A stretch of 64,000 bases of DNA from Fluviicoccus sp. (GTDB taxonomy: Bacteria > Pseudomonadota > Gammaproteobacteria > Pseudomonadales > Moraxellaceae): the NCBI RefSeq assembly GCF_030646115.1, contig NZ_JAUSMX010000018.1, forward strand, positions 372,001 through 436,000, read 5' to 3'. The notes beneath the pieces were generated by a model, which saw only the letters and a list, made by a program, of their open reading frames with translations, made no database searches and was not told where the DNA came from. Below are positions 27,397 through 37,728 of this stretch, piece after piece (the stretch's first letter is position 1; every line of letters begins with the position of its first letter). A program made the position numbers and the translations under genes.

Positions 27397-29193
27397 ATGC
27401 AACGCCGGTATAAATCACTTCTGCTTACCTCTTTGGCTTTGTTCCTGAGTGCTTGCAACAACAATCCGGACGAAGGCAATACGCCCGGGGTTGCCACAAG
27501 CCCCGGTGTAAGCACACCATTTATCAGCGGCGTTGTCGCAGACGGATATATCCGTGGCGCTATCGTTTGCCTGGACAAGAATAGCAACACGCTCTGTGAT
27601 CCCGGCGAGCCGGCGACGTCAAGTCAGGAGAAAGGCTATTACCGGTTAAGGAATGTTAGTGCAGCCGATGCGGCCGCCTACCCCATTGCTGTGTATGTCC
27701 CGGTTGGGGCCATTGATGAGGATGACCCGGCACATCCGGTAACCCTTCCATATTACATGTCTGCTCCGGCAGGCAAATATGGTTTCATCAGCCCTATTAC
27801 AACTCTGATCACATCATTCCAGAAAATCCACCCAGACCTAAGCTTAGCTGACATAACTCGCCTTTTTGTTGATCAAATGGGGCTGGATGCCACGGTAAAC
27901 CTGTTTGAAAACTACAACAAACCTTCAGCAAGCCTTTCCCAGAAACGACTGCACAATATTGCCCGATATATAGCCAAAGAGTATTTAGCCAATAACCTTC
28001 AGGAACTTAGTGGAGCGTTCCTATCAAGCCAGACAGCCGCCGTAAACTTGCTTGTTTCCAATAATGCCGCCAATAATCTTGGATTTTTCTCTGGGTCAAT
28101 TACTGATAATTTCACAGGTACCCCCTATACATACCTCATCCATAAAGCAGAGCTTGCTGATTTGCTTGAATTTGTGGCGCGCATACCCTCCAAGCCTATT
28201 CCAACCACAAATATCCTGAGTCAAGCCGGAGGCATTTACAGACCCAATGGCTACATCCTCAACGACTGCCAAGTTTATGGACAGCCCGCCGGATGCTCAA
28301 TTCCACATGCCAACTCTGTCCGTTATTACCATGGATACCTTACAGGCAACATTATTGAAGGCTCCGTCTTTTATTATGACCTGACCAACGGAAACTCTCT
28401 TCCTAAATCTGAAAATGATAACTACAGGAACCTGCAGTTGGCTGAGACAGGATGGCAAGACATCAATAGCCAGCCTATCTTAGCCAACGATCTGCCAAGC
28501 TCCCGGAGTTACAACCTTGCCGGGCTGGGAATAAAACCAACGCTGTCTTACCTTGATGATTATCTCATCAACAACAACACCGGCTCCGTCGCCTTTCTAC
28601 GCTTCAGAGATGCCGCCAAATTCCCGCAAGGAGCCATGGCTTATGTTTCATATTATCCAGCCACCCGCAATAGTCATTATTACCTATATGATTACACCAA
28701 CAACAACGCGACATTTGAAGCGGAGCCCCCAAAATCTTCAGGTTTTCCGGTTACCAAGAACAGCCTTCAGGACTTCATTTCATTTTTCTCAATGAACGAC
28801 CTGGACTTATTCAAACAGTCGTTTGTTTCCACTAGCCCATTTGGTCAGATTGACAATACCTCCCGCATCATGAGGGTGACTGCCCGTTTAATACCAGACA
28901 GGAGCCTCCAATTGACCAGAGCCGTATATGACACAGACACCGGACAAACCGAAACTTATTCTTTTGAAGGCAGCTGGGAAATCCGCCAGGTCATGGGGCA
29001 GGAGCTGCTATTCCTTAAAATTCCTTCCATTCTGGGCGACGACACCAAATATCAGACTTTCTTTACCGTTTACCAAGGTGTCGTCACCAGAGGTGCGGCA
29101 CGCTATGCCCAAGATGCCTACAATATTCTGGACTTAAACGAGACCGCCTTCATTGCCTATAAGGCCGCGATCAAGCTCAGTAATGAGCCTTAA
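27397..29193 (+). CDS. Predicted lipoprotein of unknown function
   Basis: A 598-residue protein with a signal peptide and lipobox LSAC near residue 20, followed by an Asn/Gly/Pro linker. Residues about 43-90 (SGVVADGYIRGAIVCLDKN through GYYRLRN) look like a carboxypeptidase-regulatory or SdrB-like beta domain of the kind that joins secreted proteins. The rest, rich in Asn, Tyr and Ser, was not recognised. The gene is visibly more A/T-rich than the flanking mltF and tadA genes and breaks the mltF/tadA neighbourhood, so recent acquisition is plausible. It shares its general type with the 14873-17008 lipoprotein, but no sequence similarity is claimed. Confidence 0.65.
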   Translation: MQRRYKSLLLTSLALFLSACNNNPDEGNTPGVATSPGVSTPFISGVVADGYIRGAIVCLDKNSNTLCDPGEPATSSQEKGYYRLRNVSAADAAAYPIAVYVPVGAIDEDDPAHPVTLPYYMSAPAGKYGFISPITTLITSFQKIHPDLSLADITRLFVDQMGLDATVNLFENYNKPSASLSQKRLHNIARYIAKEYLANNLQELSGAFLSSQTAAVNLLVSNNAANNLGFFSGSITDNFTGTPYTYLIHKAELADLLEFVARIPSKPIPTTNILSQAGGIYRPNGYILNDCQVYGQPAGCSIPHANSVRYYHGYLTGNIIEGSVFYYDLTNGNSLPKSENDNYRNLQLAETGWQDINSQPILANDLPSSRSYNLAGLGIKPTLSYLDDYLINNNTGSVAFLRFRDAAKFPQGAMAYVSYYPATRNSHYYLYDYTNNNATFEAEPPKSSGFPVTKNSLQDFISFFSMNDLDLFKQSFVSTSPFGQIDNTSRIMRVTARLIPDRSLQLTRAVYDTDTGQTETYSFEGSWEIRQVMGQELLFLKIPSILGDDTKYQTFFTVYQGVVTRGAARYAQDAYNILDLNETAFIAYKAAIKLSNEP

Positions 29194-29207
29194 TGCTATT
29201 AATCGCC

Positions 29208-29705
29208 TTAGGGAAGTCGGCTTTTGCTGGTTTCCCTGCGTCCCTTGAAAAAAGCTGAAAGCATCTGCCCGGCCTCCTCCGCCAGCAAGCCCCCCTCAAA
29301 CCGGAACACATGATTGTAATACCCGCTTTCCAGCAAACGCCGGGCGCTCACCAGCGACCCTGACTTTGGCTCCTTCGCGGCAAACACCACTCGCCCCACC
29401 CGCGCATGCACCAGCGCCCCCACACACATGGTGCAGGGCTCCAGCGTCACATACAGAGTGGTGTTTTCTTCCAGTCGGTAATTTTGCAAACGGATGGCAG
29501 CAGCGCGAATGGCCACCACCTCGGCATGCGCGGTAGGATCATGAGACAGGATCGGCTGGTTAAAACCTTCACCCAGAACTTCGCCGGCCGCCGACACCAA
29601 CACCGCGCCAACCGGGACTTCACCCAAATCAGCCCCTTGTCCGGCCAGCACCAAGGCGCGGCGCATGAACGCGGCATCGGCTTCCGAGAATGAAACCGTT
29701 TTCAA
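29208..29705 (-). CDS. tadA: tRNA-specific adenosine deaminase
   Basis: A zinc deaminase that converts adenosine 34 to inosine in the tRNA-Arg(ACG) anticodon. The zinc and catalytic motifs are intact: DPTAHAEVVAIR and LEPCTMCVGALVHARVGRVVF. The exact start is uncertain. ATG 29777 would overlap the upstream gene by 41 bases; TTG 29705 gives an N-terminus (SFSEADAAFMRRALVLA) matching E. coli TadA and was chosen; ATG 29666 would be slightly short. In Pseudomonas tadA also lies near guaA. Confidence 0.92.
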   Translation of the reverse strand: MKTVSFSEADAAFMRRALVLAGQGADLGEVPVGAVLVSAAGEVLGEGFNQPILSHDPTAHAEVVAIRAAAIRLQNYRLEENTTLYVTLEPCTMCVGALVHARVGRVVFAAKEPKSGSLVSARRLLESGYYNHVFRFEGGLLAEEAGQMLSAFFKGRRETSKSRLP

Positions 29706-29736
29706 TTCAGCAAATTGGGCGCCTTGCCCGCCCGCC

Positions 29737-30096
29737 TCACCGGTCAAGATAAATCTCCACCAGCGGCCGGGAGACACCGGAACGCAAATACTGGCGCAAA
29801 TTATTCATGGTCAGCAAATACTGGTCCAGAAGCCGCTGGAAGTGCGCCTGTTCGGCCGCATAATCCCCGGCCCGATAACCGTACTCATAGGTGACTTCCA
29901 CCTGCATTAACCCGTATTCCCCCATCAGCGGGAAACGGGCCCATTCGTCCAGCGCCTCATGAATCTTCCGCTCGCGCAGCAACTCCAGCACGGTCGACAG
30001 CTTCGCCGGCCAGCCGGGCAGGCTGTGGCGGATGAAAAACATCATCAGCTCCAGCAGCGCGGCCTCGGCGTTGGCGATGCGGTCAGCGGCGGACAT
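29737..30096 (-). CDS. Conserved-looking hypothetical protein between guaA and tadA
   Basis: A 119-residue acidic, mostly helical protein without signal peptide or membrane segments. It is rich in Leu, Glu and Tyr, with LSTVLELLRERKIHEALDEW and a tyrosine-rich YEYGYRAGDYAAE. No family was recognised. It begins 16 bases after the guaA stop and is followed by tadA, so it is probably co-transcribed with guaBA. The compact operon position supports it as a real gene; its function is unknown. Confidence 0.7.
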   Translation of the reverse strand: MSAADRIANAEAALLELMMFFIRHSLPGWPAKLSTVLELLRERKIHEALDEWARFPLMGEYGLMQVEVTYEYGYRAGDYAAEQAHFQRLLDQYLLTMNNLRQYLRSGVSRPLVEIYLDR

Positions 30097-30111
30097 GAAA
30101 GCGCCCTGCCC

Positions 30112-31674
30112 TCATTCCCATTCGATGGTCGCGGGCGGCTTCGACGACACGTCGTACACTACCCGCGACACATCCGCGATCTCATTGATGATGCGATTCG
30201 ACACCTTCTCGATCAACTCGTAGGGCAGATGCGCCCAGCGGGCGGTCATGAAGTCGATGGTTTCCACGGCGCGCAGCGCAATGACCCAGGCGTAACGCCG
30301 ACCATCGCCAACCACGCCCACCGACTTCACCGGCAGGAACACGGCAAAGGACTGGCTGGTGCGGTGGTACCACCCGGCCTTGTGCAACTCTTCCAGGAAA
30401 ATGGCGTCAGCTTCACGCAGCACGTCAGCGTATTCCTTCTTCACTTCGCCAAGGATACGCACACCCAGGCCGGGGCCGGGGAACGGGTGACGGTAGACCA
30501 TGTCGTAGGGCAGGCCCAGTTCCAGACCGATCTTGCGCACTTCGTCCTTGAACAGCTCACGCAACGGCTCCACCAGCTGGAACTTGATGTCTTCCGGCAA
30601 GCCGCCGACATTGTGGTGCGACTTGATGTTGTGCGCCTTGCCGGTCTTGCTGCCGGCGGACTCGATCACATCCGGATAAATGGTGCCCTGCGCCAGCCAC
30701 TTTACGTCGTTCAGCTTGCGCGCTTCTTCGGCAAACACGTCAATGAAGACCCGGCCAATGATCTTGCGCTTGGCTTCGGGATCGCTGACACCGGCCAGCT
30801 GGCCCAGGAACTGGTCAACGGCGTCTGCACGAATTACCTTCACACCCATGTTCTTGGCGAACATGTCCATGACCATGTCGCCTTCGTTCTTGCGCAGCAG
30901 GCCGTTGTCAACGAAGACACAGGTCAGCTTGTCGCCGATGGCGCGGTGCAGCAGCGCGGCAACCACGGACGAGTCCACGCCGCCGGACAAGCCGAGCAGC
31001 ACTTGATCATCCCCTACCTGATCGCGCACCCGCTGGATGCTGTCCTCAATAATTCGGGCGGGCGTCCACAGGTCTTCGCAGGCGCAGATGTCGCGGACAA
31101 AGCGGCGCAGCAGCGCCTCGCCTTGCAGGGTATGTGTCACTTCCGGGTGGAACTGGATGCCGTAGAAACGCTGGGCGTCGCAACTCATGGCGGCGATCGG
31201 GCAGCTCGGGGTGCTGGCGGTGATGGAAAAACCTTCCGGCAGGGTCACCACCTTGTCGCCATGGCTCATCCACACGTCCAGATACCCGGCGCGATCATGG
31301 ATATTGGCGAAGAAAGCGTCTTCCCGCTCGACCTTCACTTCCGCATAGCCGAATTCGCGCAGGTCGGATGTGCCGACCTTGCCACCCAACTGCTCGGCCA
31401 TGGTCTGCATGCCGTAGCAGATGCCCAGCACCGGCAGACCCAGCTTGAAAACGACTTCGGGTGCGCGTGGCGAACCGGCCTCCGTCACTGACTCCGGACC
31501 GCCGGACAGGATGATGCCCTTAGGATTGAACTTGCGGATTTCCTCTTCCGTGGTGTCATAGGCGCGTAATTCGCAGAAAACGCCCAGTTCGCGCACACGG
31601 CGGGCAATCAACTGGGTGTACTGCGAACCGAAATCGAGGATCAGGATGCGGTGGGAGTGGATGTCGAGTTGCAT
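30112..31674 (-). CDS. guaA: GMP synthase (glutamine-hydrolysing)
   Basis: A 520-residue enzyme that aminates XMP to GMP. The N-terminal glutamine amidotransferase domain (1-200) has [16 protein letters not shown] with the catalytic cysteine and FHPEVTHT with its histidine. The ATP-pyrophosphatase domain follows, with the P-loop [11 protein letters not shown] near 227, then the C-terminal dimerisation domain, which includes [16 protein letters not shown]. It lies downstream of guaB, as in most proteobacteria, separated from it by a REP-like inverted pair. Confidence 0.98.
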   Translation of the reverse strand: MQLDIHSHRILILDFGSQYTQLIARRVRELGVFCELRAYDTTEEEIRKFNPKGIILSGGPESVTEAGSPRAPEVVFKLGLPVLGICYGMQTMAEQLGGKVGTSDLREFGYAEVKVEREDAFFANIHDRAGYLDVWMSHGDKVVTLPEGFSITASTPSCPIAAMSCDAQRFYGIQFHPEVTHTLQGEALLRRFVRDICACEDLWTPARIIEDSIQRVRDQVGDDQVLLGLSGGVDSSVVAALLHRAIGDKLTCVFVDNGLLRKNEGDMVMDMFAKNMGVKVIRADAVDQFLGQLAGVSDPEAKRKIIGRVFIDVFAEEARKLNDVKWLAQGTIYPDVIESAGSKTGKAHNIKSHHNVGGLPEDIKFQLVEPLRELFKDEVRKIGLELGLPYDMVYRHPFPGPGLGVRILGEVKKEYADVLREADAIFLEELHKAGWYHRTSQSFAVFLPVKSVGVVGDGRRYAWVIALRAVETIDFMTARWAHLPYELIEKVSNRIINEIADVSRVVYDVSSKPPATIEWE

Positions 31675-31709
31675 GGATCAGGCCTGAAAGAATATAGGAT
31701 GCCGGACCT

Positions 31710-31719
31710 GTAGGTCGGG
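31710..31719 (+). repeat. Partial REP copy
   Basis: GTAGGTCGGG, identical to the first ten bases of the full repeat that begins at 31721. It looks like a truncated extra copy in tandem with that element. Confidence 0.5.
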
Positions 31720-31720
31720 T

Positions 31721-31743
31721 GTAGGTCGGGCTTCAGCCCGACA
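31721..31743 (+). repeat. REP-like palindromic element, copy 1
   Basis: 23-base unit starting GTAGGTCGGGC, containing the palindrome GTCGGGCTtcAGCCCGAC. An exact inverted copy lies 27 bases away. This motif is a familiar REP-type repeat in proteobacterial chromosomes. In the guaB-guaA gap it can form a stem that affects read-through or mRNA decay. Confidence 0.75.
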
Positions 31744-31770
31744 CTTCCGGCACCAAGATGTAAAGGGGGT

Positions 31771-31793
31771 TGTCGGGCTGAAGCCCGACCTAC
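31771..31793 (-). repeat. REP-like palindromic element, copy 2 (inverted)
   Basis: Exact reverse complement of 31721-31743 over 23 bases. The two copies form a BIME-like inverted pair spanning most of the 140-base guaB-guaA gap. Confidence 0.75.
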
Positions 31794-31814
31794 ACGGTTT
31801 GGGGACGATCGACC

Positions 31815-33287
<1,473 letters not shown>

Positions 33288-33313
33288 TCACTCACGGGCA
33301 GGAAAAGTCGTCA

Positions 33314-33342
33314 ATTATAGGCGCGTGAGGCGGCGGGGTAAA
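33314..33342 (-). promoter_or_regulatory. Sigma-70 promoter of guaBA
   Basis: Minus-strand TTTACC (33337-33342), 17-base spacer, perfect TATAAT (33314-33319). Transcription would start near 33307, about 25 bases before guaB. No PurR-type operator was recognised around it. Confidence 0.7.
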
Positions 33343-33355
33343 ACAGGAATGGATG

Positions 33356-33401
33356 AAAAAGGCCCCTGCCCTCCGGATTTTGCATCTGGAGGGCGGGGGC
33401 C
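33356..33401 (-). terminator. Intrinsic terminator of the VolA-like lipase gene
   Basis: Long G/C-rich stem (GGCCCC.GCCCTCC with GGAGGGC.GGGGCC, 33361-33401) followed on the minus strand by TTTTT (33356-33360). It lies seven bases past the lipase stop and shields the guaBA promoter from read-through. Confidence 0.85.
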
Positions 33402-33408
33402 GGGGGCG

Positions 33409-35721
33409 TTACGGAGCTGTGCAGCTGCTTCCAGCGCCGATCGGCAGGCACATGCCGTTGGATTTCAGGAAGCTGACCATCTGCTTTTGCATTTCAACGG
33501 TGACGTTATAAGCCTCCAATTTCTCGACGCCCGTCGCTGTGGCACTAACTGGACTTGGATCAAGCAACGAACCATGACGACCACTGTTGAACTGCACCCA
33601 CAAACCCAGATTGGCGCCCAATACCGGAGCACGGGCTGTGGTGCTGCCGTTAACCGGCGGACTGACCAAGTCCAAGCCCATCAGTTTGGCCATGGGCTCG
33701 GTGCCGCTCAGGAATCCTGTCTGGGAGACCTTGTCTTGTCCAACGACAGTAGGCCCTGCTACTGCCTTGTTGGGAACCGTGTCATCATTAAGCAACTCTG
33801 TCAGCAGGACAGGATGGTTGGCGCGCGCCAGCGCGGCATAATTGACCGGATCTGCGCTGTCCACCACAGTTTGAGCCAAGCGCAGGAATGTCTCAAAATC
33901 GTCCGTCCCCTCCACGACTCCCTTGGACTTTAGCCCGAAAGCAATCTGAGGACCATACCAGGAGGATGCATCCAGTAACTTGCCGATACCGCCGCCAGTG
34001 ACAGACATCGCAGCAGCATCCGTCACCTTGAGCGCACCTCGGTCGACCCCCAGGAAAACACCGCCCACAATGCCACCCAATGAGATTGAGGCAAAACGAA
34101 CCTGGCTCATGTTGATATCGGGCGTGCCGTCCTGATTCAGGTCCAGGTTAGCCAGACTCTTGCGCAGGGTCAGCAGGTCAGAAACGCCCTGCCGCAGGTT
34201 GTCACGGCTGGTAATGGGACTGCCGATCTTGATGAAGTGAGCACCGGAGGTGTCGGTCTTGCTATCACCAACAACTGCACCTTCATTATTGGTCAACACC
34301 GTTTCATAATCTGCCGGAACAGCCATCACAGGATCGGGATCAGGAACCGCGTTGCGCCCGGTATCCAGGTCAAATGTCCGTTCATCGGCCATCAGGCCAG
34401 CCGCAGGCGACCCGGTAAAAAAGGCGTTCTTATAAAGCCCCTCAGTCGGTAATTGCCCGTGCAACGGCAAGTCAATGGCCACGGCCACAAAACCCGCTTT
34501 GGCCAGAGCCGGAGCCAAGGCCAACAGGTCGGCGCGGCTCCGGGTAATCCCGTGCTGGAAAATGACCACCGGCCAACCGCCCGCCGGTCGGGTGTAGCCA
34601 GATGCGGCATTAGGCACAGTCACCAGCATCGGAATCTTCTGGTCGGTCCGCTTCACCGGCATCGGGAAGCAGTTGGTGGTGCTGGCGCTGGGAGAGGCTG
34701 CAAAATTGCTGCACTTGGTGGCGCCCAGATGCATGGCATCGCCGTCAATCCCGGCCGCATCGGCCGCCCAATAGGATGTCAGCGGTTCAGCGCTATGGAT
34801 ATTTCCTCCGGAAGTCTTCTGGTAGGACGGTACAACGGTGAAACCGGCGTAGACATCAGCGAAGCTGCCATCTTCACCGATTGCGGGCAACAGGTCCTTG
34901 ACCGTCTTGCCGAGAGGCGCTGCGGCAATGGGCTGCGCCTCCGCCGAGGCTGCCAGCCGGTCAAGCGTCTTATTGATGCTCTGCGTAGTGAAACTGTAAG
35001 CCAGCGCCAGATCGGCGGCCTTGACCTTGCCAAATGTTGTGAGATACGCCACAGCAGGACTGATCAACTTGGCGCGCAAGGCTTCAAGTGTTGCCTTTTG
35101 GGTGGCGGAGTACCTGGCCAGAACCGGATCTTTCTGGCTGGCAATGGGGGTACTGCTGGACAGGATCGGGTACATCTGGCTGGGCATCACATTGCCGCCG
35201 GTCAAGGTCTTCACTCCCCGCTTCAACCCCACCAGATACGTGGTGGACGGCGCCAACGGCTTCAGCGGCTCTATCAGGATGCGGGTGCGCTGGCGGTTGA
35301 GGGCAATGCCGGTCTTATCCGGGACCGTGGCCGCCTGCACCTTGAAATCGACTCCGGGAACCAGGATTTCCCCGGTAGCACGGTTGACGATCACCAGGTT
35401 GGGCTCCACCGTCGCCAAATCCACGAAACCAAAGATGTCGATAAAAGAAGAGGCCGTGGTGGAAAAGCCATCCAGCAGATTGGCTTGCGTCACCAGGGGA
35501 TTGCCTGAAGGATTGGGAATATTCAATGTCGGCATGGTGTTACCGGCAAACAACCCGTCAAAGGGAAAAGGTATCACGGTATTGTTGCCGGGCAAGGGAA
35601 CCGGATCAAAGCCCACCACCACATCCACTTTCCCGGTTTCGCTCTCGGAATCCTCGAAACAGCCCGTCAATATCAGGGAAACCGACAGCATGGCCGCTGT
35701 CAGGCGTGTTGTTTTCATCAT
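33409..35721 (-). CDS. VolA / Pla-1 / Cef-family extracellular lipase (lipoprotein)
   Basis: A 770-residue surface lipoprotein of the VolA-like family, whose Vibrio member is a lysophospholipase that releases fatty acids from host or environmental lipids. The lipobox is LILTGC. The N-terminal part has the conserved FPFDGLFAG and GFDPVPLPGNNTVIPFP pattern. The catalytic domain shows VVIFQHGITRSRADLLALAP (oxyanion region) and ASISLGGIVGG around the expected nucleophile; the first glycine of GxSxG is replaced by Ser. The start is ATG 35721 with a GGAGTGGGG ribosome-binding site. It is monocistronic with its own promoter and terminator. Confidence 0.88.
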   Translation of the reverse strand: MMKTTRLTAAMLSVSLILTGCFEDSESETGKVDVVVGFDPVPLPGNNTVIPFPFDGLFAGNTMPTLNIPNPSGNPLVTQANLLDGFSTTASSFIDIFGFVDLATVEPNLVIVNRATGEILVPGVDFKVQAATVPDKTGIALNRQRTRILIEPLKPLAPSTTYLVGLKRGVKTLTGGNVMPSQMYPILSSSTPIASQKDPVLARYSATQKATLEALRAKLISPAVAYLTTFGKVKAADLALAYSFTTQSINKTLDRLAASAEAQPIAAAPLGKTVKDLLPAIGEDGSFADVYAGFTVVPSYQKTSGGNIHSAEPLTSYWAADAAGIDGDAMHLGATKCSNFAASPSASTTNCFPMPVKRTDQKIPMLVTVPNAASGYTRPAGGWPVVIFQHGITRSRADLLALAPALAKAGFVAVAIDLPLHGQLPTEGLYKNAFFTGSPAAGLMADERTFDLDTGRNAVPDPDPVMAVPADYETVLTNNEGAVVGDSKTDTSGAHFIKIGSPITSRDNLRQGVSDLLTLRKSLANLDLNQDGTPDINMSQVRFASISLGGIVGGVFLGVDRGALKVTDAAAMSVTGGGIGKLLDASSWYGPQIAFGLKSKGVVEGTDDFETFLRLAQTVVDSADPVNYAALARANHPVLLTELLNDDTVPNKAVAGPTVVGQDKVSQTGFLSGTEPMAKLMGLDLVSPPVNGSTTARAPVLGANLGLWVQFNSGRHGSLLDPSPVSATATGVEKLEAYNVTVEMQKQMVSFLKSNGMCLPIGAGSSCTAP

Positions 35722-35754
35722 TTGCCCCACTCCGTTCTTATTATTAACTTGTCG

Positions 35755-35783
35755 GTTATAGCCGTTTGTCAGACCCTTAGCAA
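35755..35783 (-). promoter_or_regulatory. Promoter of the VolA-like lipase gene
   Basis: Minus-strand TTGCTA (35778-35783), 17-base spacer, TATAAC (35755-35760). Transcription would begin about 27 bases before ATG 35721. Confidence 0.55.
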
Positions 35784-35805
35784 CGGAACATCTGTGACCG
35801 GAATG

Positions 35806-36183
35806 TCAACGGCGGGGATCCGGCACTTTGCCATCCAGGACCATCTGCATCTGTTTCTCCCGAAACTCCAGTTGTTTGGCCTGCATCTCCTTACCAAACT
35901 CTTGCAATGACAGGTCGCCGCTTTTTTCGGGAGGTGCCTTTGCCTGCGTCTTGACCGGCGTCAGCGGTGTTATACGGGAGGTATCCACCACGACCACACC
36001 GGCTCCGGGGCTGCCTGCCCGATCACTGAAGCTGGTGTTGCCCTCACTGTTTTTCCATTGAAACAGTCTTGTTTTTGTAACCTCCGCGCCTTCCCAGCGC
36101 TGCCGGATGTCACCCCGATACCACCAGGCCACGATTAGGCCACATATCAGTATTCCCATAAATATCTTGAACGGACCTGCCAT
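35806..36183 (-). CDS. DUF4124 membrane-anchored protein
   Basis: A 125-residue protein with an N-terminal membrane anchor (about 5-22, IFMGILICGLIVAWWY) and a periplasmic DUF4124 domain (LFQWKNSEGNTSFSDRAG), then a Pro/Lys-rich linker and a charged, Gln/Glu/Lys-rich helix (LQEFGKEMQAKQLEFREKQ). Function is unknown. The start is ATG 36183, which has GGAG eight bases upstream, rather than the frame four codons longer. It is divergent from the M23 peptidase gene. A second DUF4124 protein is encoded at 17047. Confidence 0.8.
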   Translation of the reverse strand: MAGPFKIFMGILICGLIVAWWYRGDIRQRWEGAEVTKTRLFQWKNSEGNTSFSDRAGSPGAGVVVVDTSRITPLTPVKTQAKAPPEKSGDLSLQEFGKEMQAKQLEFREKQMQMVLDGKVPDPRR

Positions 36184-36241
36184 TATTTTCTCCAAAACAC
36201 CCGCATATCAGTAAAATGAAGCATAGCATCCAACCTCTATC

Positions 36242-37075
36242 ATGGCCCTGCCTGCGCTTATGAAAATACTGCTGACCGGCCTGCTCGCCGCCTGCTCCGC
36301 CTCAATCGCCGCCCCCTTGCCGCCGGATAACCGTGTTCCAGGCGGCATTGCGGTCATCCCCTTACCGGAATACCTGTCTGAAAATGTCAGCGTCCGCTTC
36401 AATGACATGGACGTCCCGGTCATGACCACGGGCCGGGAACGGGTCGCGGTTGTCGGCATACCTCTTTCCAGCAAGGCCGGGGAACAGTTGCTGGAACTCA
36501 GGGAGGCATCAGCTTCCGACTCACTGCCCTTTCGGGTGGAAAGCAAAAGCTACCCCGAACAGCACATCACTCTGAAAACACAGGAGCACGTCAATCCCTC
36601 ACCGGAGCAACTGGCCCGATACGAGCGGGAAGCCGCCGAACAAAATGCCGTCTACCGCCGCTTTACACCCGGAGCGAAGGAGTGGCCTGTTTTCAGCCTA
36701 CCCGGCCGGGGGCCATTCAGCAGCCCCTTCGGCTTGAAACGCTTCTTTAACGGTGAGCCGCGCAACCCGCATGCGGGTCTGGACATCGCCCTGCCGGAAG
36801 GCGCTCCGGCGCTGGCTCCGGCGGATGCAGTGGTCGCCGGGACCGGCGACTACTTTTTTAATGGCCGGACGGTGATGCTGGACCATGGCAACGGCATCAT
36901 TTCCATGCTGTGCCACCTGAGCAGAATCAGCGTCGTTCCGGGACAAACCCTCAAGCGTGGGGAACGTATTGGCCTTGTCGGCCAGACCGGGCGCGCCACC
37001 GGGCCGCACCTGCACTGGACCGTCAGTATCAACAACGCCCGTATTGACCCGCTGTTACTGGCGCCGACGCCTTGA
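36242..37075 (+). CDS. M23-family metallopeptidase (LytM domain)
   Basis: A 277-residue exported peptidase: signal sequence (1-23, with a possible lipobox LLAAC), a beta-rich N-terminal domain (30-115), and a C-terminal LytM/M23 domain (about 145-275). The zinc motif is complete: NPHAGLDIA (HxxxD) and GPHLHW (HxH). Such enzymes cut peptidoglycan cross-links or activate amidases. It may start at ATG 36242 or at ATG 36260 (MKILLTG). The next gene begins at TTG 37072, overlapping the stop. Confidence 0.9.
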   Translation: MALPALMKILLTGLLAACSASIAAPLPPDNRVPGGIAVIPLPEYLSENVSVRFNDMDVPVMTTGRERVAVVGIPLSSKAGEQLLELREASASDSLPFRVESKSYPEQHITLKTQEHVNPSPEQLARYEREAAEQNAVYRRFTPGAKEWPVFSLPGRGPFSSPFGLKRFFNGEPRNPHAGLDIALPEGAPALAPADAVVAGTGDYFFNGRTVMLDHGNGIISMLCHLSRISVVPGQTLKRGERIGLVGQTGRATGPHLHWTVSINNARIDPLLLAPTP

Positions 37076-37728
37076 CCACCGGGTTGGCAGCCGGGGTTGC
37101 GATCATAGACTGGGATGCGGCGGAGCTGGATCGCCGCACCGATGCCCTGCCTGCATTCCTGCAACAACAAGCCGCCGAGCGCCGCTCAGCAGAGCGCCGG
37201 ACGGGATTTGTCGCCAGTCGCTGGTTGCTGGCTGAAACCTTTGCTTACCTGCCGGGCGTCAACGGCCGGTCGCCCTGGCCGTTTCTGGGCAATTGCGGCA
37301 GTCAAGGGCTGAACTGGAGTGTCAGCCATACCGGCGGCCTGGTTGCCTGCCTGTGGTCGCGCCAAGGTGCGTGCGGCATTGATATTGAAAAGACGGACCG
37401 ACCCCTGCAGGCGCTGTCCGTCGCCAGACGCTATTTCCCGGCGTCTGAACTGGCCTGGCTGGAAGCACTGCCCGCCCTTGAAAGGGACGCGGTATTCCTG
37501 GACCTGTGGACCCGAAAAGAAGCCTGCCTGAAGGCCATGGAACTGGGCATTGCCGGTCATCTGTCCGATATCGAATTCCGGCCGGACAGCCTGCGCCCTA
37601 TCAGCCTGCCCCCCGTCTATAGCGGCCCGCCCCTGCAACTGCACACCTGGAAGAGCCCGCGATGGCGGCTGGCCGCTGCCTGGCATGGCGAAACCGGTGA
37701 AGTCCGGCTGATCCAGTCACGGCTCTAA
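37072..37728 (+). CDS. 4'-phosphopantetheinyl transferase (Sfp type)
   Basis: A 218-residue enzyme that moves 4'-phosphopantetheine from CoA to a serine of carrier proteins. Signature motifs are present: LNWSVSHTGG, ACGIDIEKTDRP (Mg-binding Asp/Glu) and LDLWTRKEACLKAMELG. The Sfp/AcpT-like size suggests action on secondary-metabolite or fatty acid carriers; no polyketide or peptide synthetase is in the window. The start is TTG 37072, translationally coupled to the M23 gene. Its 3' end overlaps the convergent kinase gene by 12 bases. Confidence 0.9.
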   Translation: MTTGLAAGVAIIDWDAAELDRRTDALPAFLQQQAAERRSAERRTGFVASRWLLAETFAYLPGVNGRSPWPFLGNCGSQGLNWSVSHTGGLVACLWSRQGACGIDIEKTDRPLQALSVARRYFPASELAWLEALPALERDAVFLDLWTRKEACLKAMELGIAGHLSDIEFRPDSLRPISLPPVYSGPPLQLHTWKSPRWRLAAAWHGETGEVRLIQSRL

